From assembly GCF_004362145.1 (NCBI RefSeq), contig NZ_SNXC01000010.1, positions 186,001 to 250,000 of the forward strand: 64,000 nucleotides of DNA, given 5' to 3'. The DNA is from Marinomonas balearica. GTDB taxonomy: Bacteria; Pseudomonadota; Gammaproteobacteria; Pseudomonadales; Marinomonadaceae. Positions 49,284-59,092 of the stretch are shown here, in pieces. The position numbers and the translations under genes are program-made. Under the pieces are notes generated by a model. That model made no database searches, was not told the DNA's origin, and saw nothing but the letters and a program-made list of their open reading frames with translations. Position 1 is the first letter of the stretch. Each line of letters opens with the position of its first letter.

Positions 49284-50591
49284 TTATGTTGTGGGCTTTG
49301 AATAGACTTTTTCACCCATTGAATACGTTTCTTTTATTACTCTGTCGTCACCTATCGTCATTAGAACAAACAGCAGGTCTTCTATGTTGTGTGTGTTTGC
49401 TAACCGTTTAGCGATAAGGGGAGTCGCTTGTTTGTCTAGAATGATGAAATCGGCTTCAGTCGTTGGTTTTAGATTACCGATCTTTTCTTCCAATCTGAGC
49501 GCTTCAGCGCCACCTAATGTCGCAAGATAGAGGGATTTGATCGGGCTGAGGTTCTTTCCTTGTAATTGAGTCACCTTGTACGCTTCGCTCAAGGTTGTTA
49601 ACAATGAAAAGCTGGTGCCGCCGCCAACGTCGGTTCCGAGACCTACGTTAACGTTATGTTCTTCGGCTTTATCGAGTTTAAATAAGCCGCTACCAATGAA
49701 TAGATTAGACGTTGGGCAGAACGAGATAGCAGAACCAGTGTCATGTAGCCTGTGGTATTCGCTGTCACACAGGTGAATGCCGTGAGCAAAAACAGAGCGT
49801 TCGCTTAACAGTTGATGTTTGTCGTACACATCAAGGTAGTTTTCGCTCTCTGGAAACAGTGATTGAACCCATTCGCATTCGTTCACGTTTTCCGATAAAT
49901 GTGTGTGTAAGTATAAGCGATCAAATTCTTTAAGCAGTTTGCCGGCTTGGTGCAGTTGTTCCGGTGTGCTGGTGGGAGCAAAACGCGGTGTTACGGCGTA
50001 ATGCAGACGACCTTTTTCATGCCATCGCTCAATAAGCTCTTTGCTGTCTTCGTAGCTGCTTTGCGGTGTGTCTGTTAGGTAATCTGGTGCATTTCTGTCC
50101 ATCATGACTTTGCCGCAGATCATACGAAGGTTCTGTGTTTCTACGGTTTCAAAGAATGCATCGACCGACTCTTTATGCACGGTTCCAAATACAAGCGCTG
50201 TGGTTGTGCCATTTTTCAACAGTTCTTGAGTAAAACGCTCAGCCACATCTTTAGCATGCGCCTTGTCTTTGAATTTGCTTTCCTCTGGGAACGTATATTT
50301 ATTAAGCCATTCAAGAAGCTGTTCGCCGTATGCGGCGATCATATCGGTTTGTGGGTAATGAATATGGGTGTCGATTAACCCAGGCAGGATCAATCCATCA
50401 GGGTGTTCTTCGACTTGGACATTGGGTGCTAATGTTGCAATAAGGTCATGAGCGTGACCAAGCTGTGTAATGATGCCATTCTCAACGACGATAATTCCGT
50501 CTTCGAAATACTCATAAGCGTTATCATTGCCGACTTTTGAAGGATCTGCGATGCAATGAATGATGGACGAGCGCCATGCTTTAATTGTCAT
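49284..50591 (-). CDS. guaD: Guanine deaminase
   Basis: Hydrolyses guanine to xanthine and ammonia. The 435-residue amidohydrolase has the zinc-binding PGLIDTHIHYPQ motif, the conserved guanine-binding RFAPTST region, the second zinc histidine in YLHTHLSENVNE, then FAHGIHL and GLGTDVGGGTSFS with the catalytic aspartate. Length is normal. It is the third gene of an xdhA-xdhB-guaD unit, 62 bases after xdhB, so guanine enters as xanthine and is oxidised by the upstream enzyme. Confidence 0.95.
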   Translation of the reverse strand: MTIKAWRSSIIHCIADPSKVGNDNAYEYFEDGIIVVENGIITQLGHAHDLIATLAPNVQVEEHPDGLILPGLIDTHIHYPQTDMIAAYGEQLLEWLNKYTFPEESKFKDKAHAKDVAERFTQELLKNGTTTALVFGTVHKESVDAFFETVETQNLRMICGKVMMDRNAPDYLTDTPQSSYEDSKELIERWHEKGRLHYAVTPRFAPTSTPEQLHQAGKLLKEFDRLYLHTHLSENVNECEWVQSLFPESENYLDVYDKHQLLSERSVFAHGIHLCDSEYHRLHDTGSAISFCPTSNLFIGSGLFKLDKAEEHNVNVGLGTDVGGGTSFSLLTTLSEAYKVTQLQGKNLSPIKSLYLATLGGAEALRLEEKIGNLKPTTEADFIILDKQATPLIAKRLANTHNIEDLLFVLMTIGDDRVIKETYSMGEKVYSKPTT

Positions 50592-50653
50592 TGTACTCTC
50601 TTTTAATGTATCTCTTTAAATGTATCTGTTTATGTCTCATAGCGGGCAAGGCC

Positions 50654-53017
50654 TTAGTTAGCCATTTCGCGCTTGAGTTGTTCTATTCCCATTAGAACGC
50701 GTTCAGGCGTCGCTGGCGCGTCAATATTTGGATGGATTTTATAATCCCCAATCGAGGCGACCGCGTCTTTTATTGCACACCAAGCTGCGATTCCCAACAT
50801 AAATGGAGGTTCACCCACAGCTTTGGAGTGGTAAACGGTGTCTTCTGGGTTTTTTCTACTCTCAACCAAATTGACGCGAAAATCTGATGGCATGTCGGCA
50901 ATGGCAGGGATTTTATAACTTGCTGGGCCATTGGTCATCAGTCTTCCTTTGTTATTCCAAACAAGTTCTTCTGTGGTTAACCAACCCAAACCTTGAATAA
51001 AGCCGCCTTCAATTTGCCCGATGTCGATTGCCGGGTTCAACGTAGCGCCAACATCGTGCAAAATGTCTGTGCGAGTGAACTTATATTCTCCTGTTAAGGT
51101 ATCTACTAATACTTCGCAACATGCCAATCCGTAAGAGAAATAGTAGAAGGGTCTTCCAGCGGCTTTGTCCCGATCATAATAGATCTTAGGTGTTTTGTAG
51201 TAGCCGGTTGAAGAAAGAGATACCTGACTGACGTAGGCAAGTTCAATTAATTCTTTGAAAGACATAAAGGTTTGGCCTGCTTTTACTTGGCCATTTTTGA
51301 ACTCGATGTCGCTTTCCAAAACAGAAAACTTTGCACAGAGTAAATCGATTAAGCGTTGCTTTATAGTTAGTGCCGCATTTTGTGCCGCTTTACCGTTTAA
51401 GTCTGTTCCTGAGGAGGCGGCGGTAGGCGAGGTGTTCGGTACTTTTTCAGTATTGGTCGCAGTAATCTGAATCGTACCGACTTCAACTTGAAATACTTCA
51501 GCCACGATCTGCTGGATCTTAGTGTTCAAGCCTTGGCCCATTTCTGTGCCGCCGTGATTTAGATGAATGCTGCCGTCCGAATAAACATGAATTAACGCGC
51601 CAGCTTGATTTAAAAATGAATTGGTAAAGGATATGCCGAATTTAACAGGCGTAAAGGCAATCCCTTTTTTTAGATACGGGCTTTTTGTATTGAAGTCGCG
51701 CACCTCAGCACGTCGCGTATAGTAATCGCTGCTTTCGATTAATTCTTCGGTGATTTCAGGAAGAATATTGTGCTCTATTGTTTGATGGTAAGGCGTTATA
51801 TTGCGAGTGCCTTTACCGTAATAGTTTAGTTTACGTATGTCTAAAGGGTCTTTACCGAGTTTACGTGCAATCCTGTCAAGGATGTCTTCAGTTGGAACCA
51901 TACCTTGTGGACCGCCAAACCCTCGATAAGCGGTATTGGAAGCAATATTGGTTTTACAGCGATACCCCGTGATAGTGGCGTGCTCAATAAAGTAAGCGTT
52001 GTCGGCATGAAACATTGCCCGATCAACAATAGATCCCGATAAATCTGGCGAATAGCCGCAGTTCCCAGCGAGATCCATATTCATGGCTGTAATTCGACCC
52101 TCATCGTCATATCCGACATCATATCGAACATAAAAAGGGTGGCGTTTACCTGTCATCGACATGTCCAGTGCGCGAGGTAGGCGCATTTTAGTCGGACGCT
52201 TCGTTAACTGGGCTGCTACTGCACATAAACATGCTATGGGAGCTGCTTGAGTTTCTTTGCCACCAAATCCACCACCCATACGGCGCATATCGACGAGAAC
52301 ATTATTCATGGGAACGCCGAGAACAGATCCTACAAGCTTTTGAACTTCTGTGGGGTTTTGAGTGGAGCTGTAAACAATCATTCCGCCATCTTCGGTTGGT
52401 AACACCGAGGCAACTTGTGTTTCTAAATAAAAATGCTCTTGCCCGCCGATGTTCAGCTCGCCTTTTAGGCGATATTTGGCTTTTTCTAGCGCCGCGTCGC
52501 TATTACCAATAACAAGCTGATGGCTGTCTTGAACGAAATGCTGTTTTTCCAGAGCTTCTTTCACGTCCAATATAGCGACAAGCGGCTCGTATACAACTTT
52601 AACTTTATGTGAAGCAAGTGTGGCTGCTTCGTGTGAGGTGGCCGCTATTGCGACAATAGGCTGACCAAAATATTCGACTACATCGTCTGCTAATAAAGGG
52701 TCTCCAGCAAGTACTGGACCCACGTCAAGTTCTCCCGGAACATCTTTTGCTGTAAAGACAGAAACGACCCCAGGGACGTTAAAGCAATCAGAGGTGTCAA
52801 TGTCGAGGATCTTTGCGTGCGCTTCAGTGCTCGTATGTACGCTCAAATGGAGTTGATTCGGGAACTCCAGCTTATCGTCTATATAGAGGGCTTCGCCACT
52901 GACGTGTTTGTCACCGCTTTCATGTTTTATTCCACGCCCAACTCCGGTTTTTAATTCACCTTTAAATTGAGCTTCTAGTTCCACTTGGCTGAGTGTTGGA
53001 GAAGAATGATTAGACAT
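50654..53017 (-). CDS. xdhB: Xanthine dehydrogenase, molybdenum-binding subunit
   Basis: Catalytic subunit of 787 residues that oxidises hypoxanthine and xanthine to urate at a molybdopterin centre. Signatures are HESGDKHVSGEALYIDD near the start, GGFGGKETQ (molybdopterin loop), CKTNIASNTAYRGFGGPQG with the substrate-binding arginine, GTEMGQGLNTKIQQIVAE and, late, KAVGEPPFMLG with the catalytic glutamate. It overlaps xdhA by eight bases. The MoCo insertase XdhC, usually encoded just after this gene, is not in the window. Confidence 0.96.
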   Translation of the reverse strand: MSNHSSPTLSQVELEAQFKGELKTGVGRGIKHESGDKHVSGEALYIDDKLEFPNQLHLSVHTSTEAHAKILDIDTSDCFNVPGVVSVFTAKDVPGELDVGPVLAGDPLLADDVVEYFGQPIVAIAATSHEAATLASHKVKVVYEPLVAILDVKEALEKQHFVQDSHQLVIGNSDAALEKAKYRLKGELNIGGQEHFYLETQVASVLPTEDGGMIVYSSTQNPTEVQKLVGSVLGVPMNNVLVDMRRMGGGFGGKETQAAPIACLCAVAAQLTKRPTKMRLPRALDMSMTGKRHPFYVRYDVGYDDEGRITAMNMDLAGNCGYSPDLSGSIVDRAMFHADNAYFIEHATITGYRCKTNIASNTAYRGFGGPQGMVPTEDILDRIARKLGKDPLDIRKLNYYGKGTRNITPYHQTIEHNILPEITEELIESSDYYTRRAEVRDFNTKSPYLKKGIAFTPVKFGISFTNSFLNQAGALIHVYSDGSIHLNHGGTEMGQGLNTKIQQIVAEVFQVEVGTIQITATNTEKVPNTSPTAASSGTDLNGKAAQNAALTIKQRLIDLLCAKFSVLESDIEFKNGQVKAGQTFMSFKELIELAYVSQVSLSSTGYYKTPKIYYDRDKAAGRPFYYFSYGLACCEVLVDTLTGEYKFTRTDILHDVGATLNPAIDIGQIEGGFIQGLGWLTTEELVWNNKGRLMTNGPASYKIPAIADMPSDFRVNLVESRKNPEDTVYHSKAVGEPPFMLGIAAWCAIKDAVASIGDYKIHPNIDAPATPERVLMGIEQLKREMAN

Positions 53018-54491
53018 GGGCAGTTACTCGCGTCGCGTCGTAGAATTGAGGTTGTGCGTCTTGTTCTGATGAACGTTCAATAAAATATTTTCGTAACAGA
53101 TTCTGAGAAATGAGAGTGCGGTATTGATGGCTCGCCCTAAAATCGGACAGTGGACTGAAATCGGTTGCCAACGCTTCGCACGCTTTTTCAATGGTGTTTG
53201 AATTCCACTCTTGCCCTAACAAGCTGGCTTCCGCTTGCGTGGCGCGTTTTGGAATCGCTGCCATCCCCCCAAATGCGAGTATCGCTTTAGTCACTTTTGT
53301 ATTTGTGATTTCGACATTAATGGCCGCGCAAACAGCGGAGATATCGTCGTCTAGCCGTTTCGACACTTTGTAGGCTTTAAACGAAGTTTCGGATGTGGGT
53401 TTTGGAATAATGATCTTTTCAATAAACTCACTTTCCGCCAATGCCGTTTGTTTGTAATCGATAAAAAAATCTTCAAGCGCTAAACGACGTGAGCCTTGTC
53501 TGCTTCGAAGAATCACTGATGCACCGAGAGCGATTAAAAGAGGCGGTGAATCACCAATGGGTGAAGCATTGCCAATGTTGCCCCCCAACGTGCCTTGATT
53601 TCGAATCTGCAGTGAAGCAAACCTATGTAGAAGCTCACCAAAATCTGGGAAATATCGAGCGAGTACTGAGTAGCAATCTGACAAAGGTGCTGCTGCACCA
53701 AGCGTAATTTCATTCGTGTCTGAGGTGTCGTCAATATGACTTAACTCTGAAACGTTGCCCAAATAGATGAGGGATTCAATAGAACGATGGAATTGCGTCA
53801 CCTCAAGGGCGAGGTCTGTTCCTCCAGCGAGTAACCTAGCGTTCGGATGAACGCTTAGATATTCAGTGACGTGTTCTACCTTAGTCGGTATGTAAACCGT
53901 ATTGCCATTGTCCGTCAAAAGGGCTGGTGCTGTTTTTGAGATAGTCTGTAAGCGAGCAATAGTAGCATTTTCTTGAGCGTCAAATTGATCAGAGGTGCGG
54001 TCGCTGATGGTCTGTTGAGCGGCTTCTATAATAGGGCGGTATCCAGTGCACCGACAGAGGTTCCCCGCGAGAGCTTCTTGAATTTCTGCACTTCCTGCAG
54101 CGTCTTCTTCTTTGTCTTTTACATTTTTTTGCAAGGCAAAAAGAGACATCACAAAGCCTGGAGTGCAAAAGCCACATTGAGATCCATGACAATCTGCCAT
54201 TGCTTGTTGCGCAGTGTGTAATTTACCTTGGTTTTGTAGATCTTCGACGGTAATGAGTTGTTTTCCGTGAAGAGCACTGACAAAGGTTAAGCAGGCATTT
54301 ATTGAGCGGTATCGTAATTTACCGTGGACAACGTCTGCTAAAACAACGCTGCATGCTCCACAGTCTCCAGATGCACAGCCTTCTTTTGTGCCTGTTTTTC
54401 TAAGGTGTTGTCTTAGATAGGTTAGCACAGTCATATTGGGGTCTAACTGTGTTTCTTGTTTTAGTTCTTGGTTGAGTAAAAACTGAATCAC
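53010..54491 (-). CDS. xdhA: Xanthine dehydrogenase, Fe-S/FAD subunit
   Basis: Electron-transfer subunit of 493 residues. The N-terminal [2Fe-2S] domain has GCASGDCGAC and a further Cys, the second cluster has QCGFCTPGFVM and NLCRCTGYRPI, and the FAD domain (about 190-480) has LLAGGTDLALEV and LRNQGTLGGNIGNASPIGD-like loops (here RNQGTLGGNIGNASP). An open frame runs to 54512 with an ATG at 54509, but the GTG chosen has AGGAG seven bases upstream and gives VIQFLLNQEL, the exact start of pseudomonad XdhA. It is the first gene of the xdhAB-guaD unit. Confidence 0.94.
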   Translation of the reverse strand: MIQFLLNQELKQETQLDPNMTVLTYLRQHLRKTGTKEGCASGDCGACSVVLADVVHGKLRYRSINACLTFVSALHGKQLITVEDLQNQGKLHTAQQAMADCHGSQCGFCTPGFVMSLFALQKNVKDKEEDAAGSAEIQEALAGNLCRCTGYRPIIEAAQQTISDRTSDQFDAQENATIARLQTISKTAPALLTDNGNTVYIPTKVEHVTEYLSVHPNARLLAGGTDLALEVTQFHRSIESLIYLGNVSELSHIDDTSDTNEITLGAAAPLSDCYSVLARYFPDFGELLHRFASLQIRNQGTLGGNIGNASPIGDSPPLLIALGASVILRSRQGSRRLALEDFFIDYKQTALAESEFIEKIIIPKPTSETSFKAYKVSKRLDDDISAVCAAINVEITNTKVTKAILAFGGMAAIPKRATQAEASLLGQEWNSNTIEKACEALATDFSPLSDFRASHQYRTLISQNLLRKYFIERSSEQDAQPQFYDATRVTAHV

Positions 54492-54919
54492 GACGCTACT
54501 CCTAGCCATCAATTATGTCGCCAATCAGTGCTTTAAAGTGTATGTGAATAGCAAGAATGGGCGCAGTAAAGTTTGGTTTACAGTTCATTAAGCAATTCTC
54601 ATGCAAGAACCTATGAGAAATATTAATAAAACTTTGACCGATCGGTTATATATTGTCAATTTTATTTCCTTATATGACGAGGGTGGTGACGCAATTAGGA
54701 TAAAAAGGGTGTTTTATGTGCGGCCAGTGACGATACTTTGACTCTTATATCGAAATAATTGTTACATAAACTAACATGGATGTTGTTTATGTATCGTAAT
54801 GTTTCTCTTAGGTGTTTTGTTTTTATTTTGTATAGATTTTGGTGATGCACAAAGATTAAACTAAACCTTATTCGATATAGGGTTTTTCTAAAGTTATCGA
54901 ATATTGAAAAGGACTACCT
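54492..54919. other. Divergent region between xdhA and the binding-protein gene
   Basis: About 430 bases, AT-rich. It holds both divergent promoters and the palindrome listed next. No ORF of note. Confidence 0.5.
54637..54646. promoter_or_regulatory. Palindrome TTGACC-GATC-GGTTAT, candidate operator of xdhAB-guaD
   Basis: The perfect core ACCGATCGGT lies about 150 bases before xdhA and 275 before the binding-protein gene. The wider sequence resembles the RutR-type consensus TTGACCA-N2-TGGTCAA, a TetR-family site for pyrimidine and purine metabolism genes. The match is partial. Confidence 0.45.
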
Positions 54920-55672
54920 ATGAAAAACTTCGCGATAGCCGTTCAATGGGTTTTGATCTGTTTTTGCTCGTCGATTTCGTTCGCAGGCACGCCCTCGTTA
55001 GTTACTTTTTACATTGTAGATTACCCGCCATATTTAATAGAGTCTGATAAGCACGGAGCAACTTCTGGTATGGATGTCGATATCGTTCGAGCGGCATTTC
55101 GTGAAATGAACATATCCGCCACTGTCAAAGTCATGCCTTGGAAGCGAATAATTAAGTCAATGAAAAAAGGCTTAATTGCAGGCACGATAAGCTGTTCTAA
55201 ACGTAAAGATCGAATCGAATATATGTTGTTTAGTGATCCCATAAGCCAAATTAATCAGGCGGCAATCAGCGCGACAGACAAGCACATTGGCAATGTGTCA
55301 CAAGTAAGTGATCTTGCCAAGTATAAGGTCGTAGGAGTGGAAGGGTGGGGCGTCTTGAATAATCTTAAAAAAAATGGCGTACCGTTTCACACCACAAAAA
55401 ATATTGAAAATGGCATAACGAGTATACTTTACCGAGATGTTGATGTTTTTTTCAATGGCAGTGAAACCACGAAATACCAATCGAAACTCATGGGCGTTCG
55501 CGATCAATTAACGTTTACTCCTTTTGTTGATTCGACTGCAACAGATTTGCATTTGTGTATTAGTAAACCTTTTACGAACAGTAAGGAGCTGGTCACGGTA
55601 TTCGATCAAGGATTGAGTAGATTAAAAGCAAATGGAGTGTATTCTTCTATTCGATCTCGCTATCTGAATTAG
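54920..55672 (+). CDS. Periplasmic solute-binding protein (SBP_bac_3 type), sensor partner of the next gene
   Basis: Small binding protein of 250 residues with a signal peptide (first ~22, ending ISFAG). The mature protein has the family pattern PPYLIESDKHGATSGMDVDIV, MPWKRIIKSMKKG and DVDVFFNGSETTKY. It resembles amino-acid or polyamine receptors, but no permease or ATPase lies nearby. The gene is 15 bases upstream of a membrane GGDEF-EAL gene. This arrangement recalls NspS-MbaA of Vibrio cholerae, in which a periplasmic norspermidine-binding protein regulates a GGDEF-EAL enzyme. Ligand unknown. Confidence 0.87.
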   Translation: MKNFAIAVQWVLICFCSSISFAGTPSLVTFYIVDYPPYLIESDKHGATSGMDVDIVRAAFREMNISATVKVMPWKRIIKSMKKGLIAGTISCSKRKDRIEYMLFSDPISQINQAAISATDKHIGNVSQVSDLAKYKVVGVEGWGVLNNLKKNGVPFHTTKNIENGITSILYRDVDVFFNGSETTKYQSKLMGVRDQLTFTPFVDSTATDLHLCISKPFTNSKELVTVFDQGLSRLKANGVYSSIRSRYLN

Positions 55673-55687
55673 GTTGTAGTCAAGGAT

Positions 55688-57721
55688 ATGAGCATTAAAC
55701 AACATCTTGCAATTCGACATGCGAAGTACATTTTATTATTGTCTTTGTCTATCGGGTTTGTTTCGTCTCTGATTCAGGTGTATCTCGATTTGTCGGATGA
55801 GCGTGGCCGTCAAATTAGTGAAATAGAGAAGGTCATTGATTTTCATTCAGAGGCAGCGGCGACCGCCGTATACAATTTAGATGAGGAAGTAGCGCAGAAT
55901 GTGTCTAATTCGCTTGTTTCCGATCGTCGTTTTTATAAAGCCTCTATTATTGATGACTTCGGTGACACTCTCGCGCTAAGTGTCCGAAGTGAACCTGAAG
56001 TACATGTTTGGTTTGTCCAGTACTTCTACGAGAAGCTCAATATACCTGATCATTTTATTGTGCCGCTCACACTGAATAAAAGCCCTGATATGAGGGGGAA
56101 GGTGGATGTTTGGGTTGATGTTGGTTTTGTCGTCGAAGGGTTTGCCCGAAGAGCAATAACCACGGCATTTACTGGGTTATTATCTACCTCTGTACTTACC
56201 TTGGTTCTGCTTGTTGTACTTTATCGCGGGTTGTCGAAACCCATTGCGGATATTTCTCGTTGGGTCGAGACATTTAGCGCACGAAATCATATACAAAATG
56301 ATCCCTATGATCGAGATGATGAACTGGGTCATCTGATTCAGTGTTTTAAAGATGCGTGGAGAGAAAGGGATGAAGCTGAAGCGCAAATGCATAAACTTGC
56401 GTATTTTGATCCCCTGACGCAGTTGCCCAATAGACGTTCATTAGTTGAAATTCTTACACGTGAAATAGATAAGCATACCGTTAGCAAAACATTTGGTGCG
56501 GTAATGTATTTTGACATTGATCGCTTTAAGACGATCAATGACTCATTAGGGCATTCAATTGGTGATTTGCTGTTGTGTGAAATCGGCCAACGTGCATCAG
56601 AAGTGATTCCTAAACATGCAGTCTGTTCACGATTTGGTGGTGATGAGTTCGTTATCTTGTTGCCCGAGATGGGTGACGGACGAGAGTCCTGCTCGCTGAT
56701 GGCAAAAACGGTTGCAGCGTCACTGTTGAAGCGTTTGGCTGAGCCGATGAATATCGAAGGCAATGTTTTGCACTGTACTGTTAGTATCGGAATTGCAATC
56801 TTTCCGCAGAAGGGCGGAGACTGTTTGGATATTATTCGGCGTGCAGACACAGCACTGTATCGAGTAAAGGCATCTGGTAAAAATAATTATCAATTTTATG
56901 ATCACGAGATGCAGCGAGTGGCCACGCAACGCCTTTCTATCGAAGAAGGGCTTCATGTCGCATTGGCTAACGAGGAACTTGAGCTGTGGTTCCAGCCGCA
57001 AATAGACTCGCTCGGTTGTACTGTTGGAGCCGAGGCGCTAATTAGATGGCGGCATCCTGTAAAAGGCTTGATTTATCCCAATGACTTTTTGTCAGTTGCT
57101 GAAGAGAGTGGCCAGATGTCTGCGATTGGACTTTGGGTTATCGAAGAGGCGTGTAGGCTGCTAAGACATTGGCAGGTTGAAGGGTTGCCTGAGCAATTCC
57201 AAAGGGTATCCATTAATGTTAGTCCTTCTCAGTTTGTTGATGGAAGCTTTGTTCAAGATGTCGTTGAGATACTCAAGAAACATGAAATAAGCGGTTCCAT
57301 GCTGGAATTGGAGATAACGGAAAATATGCTCGTCAGCAGTTTTGATATTGCATCAAAGAAAATGGCGCTCTTAAAAGAGTACGGCATTACGTTTGCAATT
57401 GATGATTTTGGTACGGGATATTCGTCGTTAAAATACTTGAGTCACCTGCCACTGGATGTATTGAAAATAGATCGATCTTTTGTTTCAAATTTACTTAAAG
57501 GGTCTGATGACGCTTCTATTGTTGAAGTTATTATTGCAACTGGGCAGAAGTTGAATATGAGAGTAATTGCAGAAGGTGTCAGCAGTGCAGCTGAAAAGCA
57601 GTGTTTAGAGCAGTTAGGTTGTCATTTTTTCCAAGGATTCCTCTTTTCTCGTCCGCTTAGAGCAGAGCTATTCTACAAAGATTTATGTGAAGATCGTTAT
57701 ATAGAATGCTCTGAAAGCTGA
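55688..57721 (+). CDS. Membrane GGDEF-EAL protein, c-di-GMP enzyme
   Basis: Bifunctional-architecture protein of 677 residues. A helix at about 12-31, a periplasmic domain of ~125 residues, and a second helix at about 160-179 precede a HAMP-like linker. The GGDEF domain has an intact GGDEF at 317-321, but the inhibitory RxxD site is replaced by P308-K-H-A311. The EAL domain keeps E449, N510, E542, D572-D573, K593, E629 and Q649; only the A-E-G-V-E ending is A-E-G-V-S. Both activities are thus possible. Translated right behind a periplasmic binding protein, which probably controls it. Confidence 0.92.
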   Translation: MSIKQHLAIRHAKYILLLSLSIGFVSSLIQVYLDLSDERGRQISEIEKVIDFHSEAAATAVYNLDEEVAQNVSNSLVSDRRFYKASIIDDFGDTLALSVRSEPEVHVWFVQYFYEKLNIPDHFIVPLTLNKSPDMRGKVDVWVDVGFVVEGFARRAITTAFTGLLSTSVLTLVLLVVLYRGLSKPIADISRWVETFSARNHIQNDPYDRDDELGHLIQCFKDAWRERDEAEAQMHKLAYFDPLTQLPNRRSLVEILTREIDKHTVSKTFGAVMYFDIDRFKTINDSLGHSIGDLLLCEIGQRASEVIPKHAVCSRFGGDEFVILLPEMGDGRESCSLMAKTVAASLLKRLAEPMNIEGNVLHCTVSIGIAIFPQKGGDCLDIIRRADTALYRVKASGKNNYQFYDHEMQRVATQRLSIEEGLHVALANEELELWFQPQIDSLGCTVGAEALIRWRHPVKGLIYPNDFLSVAEESGQMSAIGLWVIEEACRLLRHWQVEGLPEQFQRVSINVSPSQFVDGSFVQDVVEILKKHEISGSMLELEITENMLVSSFDIASKKMALLKEYGITFAIDDFGTGYSSLKYLSHLPLDVLKIDRSFVSNLLKGSDDASIVEVIIATGQKLNMRVIAEGVSSAAEKQCLEQLGCHFFQGFLFSRPLRAELFYKDLCEDRYIECSES

Positions 57722-57755
57722 TTTAAAATGATCGAGTTATTGGGGGCGTACGCAC

Positions 57756-59030
57756 CTATTTATCAATAAATATGGCTCTAAAGTCATTCACGTTGGTGAG
57801 AGTCGGCCCCGTATCGATTGAAAAATCTAATTTAGTGAAAAAGGTGTGTGCGTCATTGTTGTCTAAATACGCACTTGGTTTCAGTGACTTCTGTTTCGCT
57901 AACTCAAGTGTTTTATCTGTCATGAGCGCACCCGCCAGTTCGGCTGCTCCGTCTACACCGTCAGTATCACAGGCGATGGCTGAAATCCCTTTTTCGCCCG
58001 CTAATTGAATGGCTAACGATAATAAGTATTCCACGTTACGGCCTCCAACCCCGTTTCCTTTAAGTGTGACGGTCGTTTCACCGCCCGAAAGTAACACACA
58101 TGGTGGTTCAATCGGTTGACCAAATATGCGGACTTGTTTGGCTATTCCTGCCATAACTTTACCGACTTCTCTGGCTTCCCCTTCTATACTGTCACCTAAA
58201 ATTAAGCTCTTAATTCCTAAACTCTTCGCTCGTTTCGCAGCGGCTTCAAGTGCCAGTTGCGGTGTCGCGATTAATTGCGTTTCGCAACGTTCTAATTTTT
58301 GATCCGTTGGATGAATGGTTTCATATTTTCCTGATAATAAATTCTCTCTTACTGTCTCAGAGATAGGAATGGAGTATTTGTCAATGATGGCGAGTGCATC
58401 GGCGCATGTTGTGGTGTCACCCACTGTTGGACCAGATGCAATAGAAGGTAGATCATCGCCGGGAACATCTGAAATTAAGAGCGTCGTTACCTTGGCGGGA
58501 AAGCATGCCGCGGCCAGTTGTCCTCCTTTAATTTTAGAAAGGTGACGACGCACTGTATTCATTTCAACGATGTTCGCACCGCACTTTAGAAGAGCCTGAT
58601 TAACTTCCTGCTTCTCTTTAAGAGATAAACCGTCAACTGGGCAAGGTAACAGTGCAGAGCCGCCACCAGAAATAAGGACAATGACCTGATCGTCTTCATT
58701 TAAATTGCTTACCTCATCGAGAATGGCTTGTGCAGCAATAAGACCGTTTTCATCAGGAACTGGATGGGCGGCTTCAAGTATGGTTATTTGATCACATTCA
58801 ACCGCATAACCATATCGTGTGACGACCGTGCCGGATAATGGCCCATCCCAGCTTTCTTCCAATGCTTTCGCCATGGCTGCGGATGCTTTGCCGGCACCGA
58901 CTACGATGGTTTTACCACTGGTTTTTGTTGGGAGATGGCGAGATATACATTTATTTGGCTGAGCAATATCCAGCGCAGCATCGAACAACGATCTGAGAAG
59001 CTGCGTGTGCATTAGTTCTGATGAGGACAT
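57756..59030 (-). CDS. Glycerate 2-kinase, MOFRL family
   Basis: Phosphorylates glycerate to 2-phosphoglycerate. The 424-residue protein has the DUF4147 N-terminal half (IVVGAGKASAAMAKALE, then LISGGGSALLPCP and the phosphate-loop-like SDVPGDDLPSIASGPTVGD) and the C-terminal MOFRL domain (LLSGGETTVTLKGNGVGGRN and ACDTDGVDGA). It is related to TtuD and GckA. The nearby purine genes could supply glyoxylate, which is turned into glycerate by glyoxylate carboligase and tartronate semialdehyde reductase, not seen here. Ends 34 bases from the convergent GGDEF-EAL gene. Confidence 0.92.
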   Translation of the reverse strand: MSSSELMHTQLLRSLFDAALDIAQPNKCISRHLPTKTSGKTIVVGAGKASAAMAKALEESWDGPLSGTVVTRYGYAVECDQITILEAAHPVPDENGLIAAQAILDEVSNLNEDDQVIVLISGGGSALLPCPVDGLSLKEKQEVNQALLKCGANIVEMNTVRRHLSKIKGGQLAAACFPAKVTTLLISDVPGDDLPSIASGPTVGDTTTCADALAIIDKYSIPISETVRENLLSGKYETIHPTDQKLERCETQLIATPQLALEAAAKRAKSLGIKSLILGDSIEGEAREVGKVMAGIAKQVRIFGQPIEPPCVLLSGGETTVTLKGNGVGGRNVEYLLSLAIQLAGEKGISAIACDTDGVDGAAELAGALMTDKTLELAKQKSLKPSAYLDNNDAHTFFTKLDFSIDTGPTLTNVNDFRAIFIDK

Positions 59031-59092
59031 GATAGGCTCCTAAGTTAAATATTCCTTAAAATTAACTTAAGCAGTATCTATGCCATAGATGT

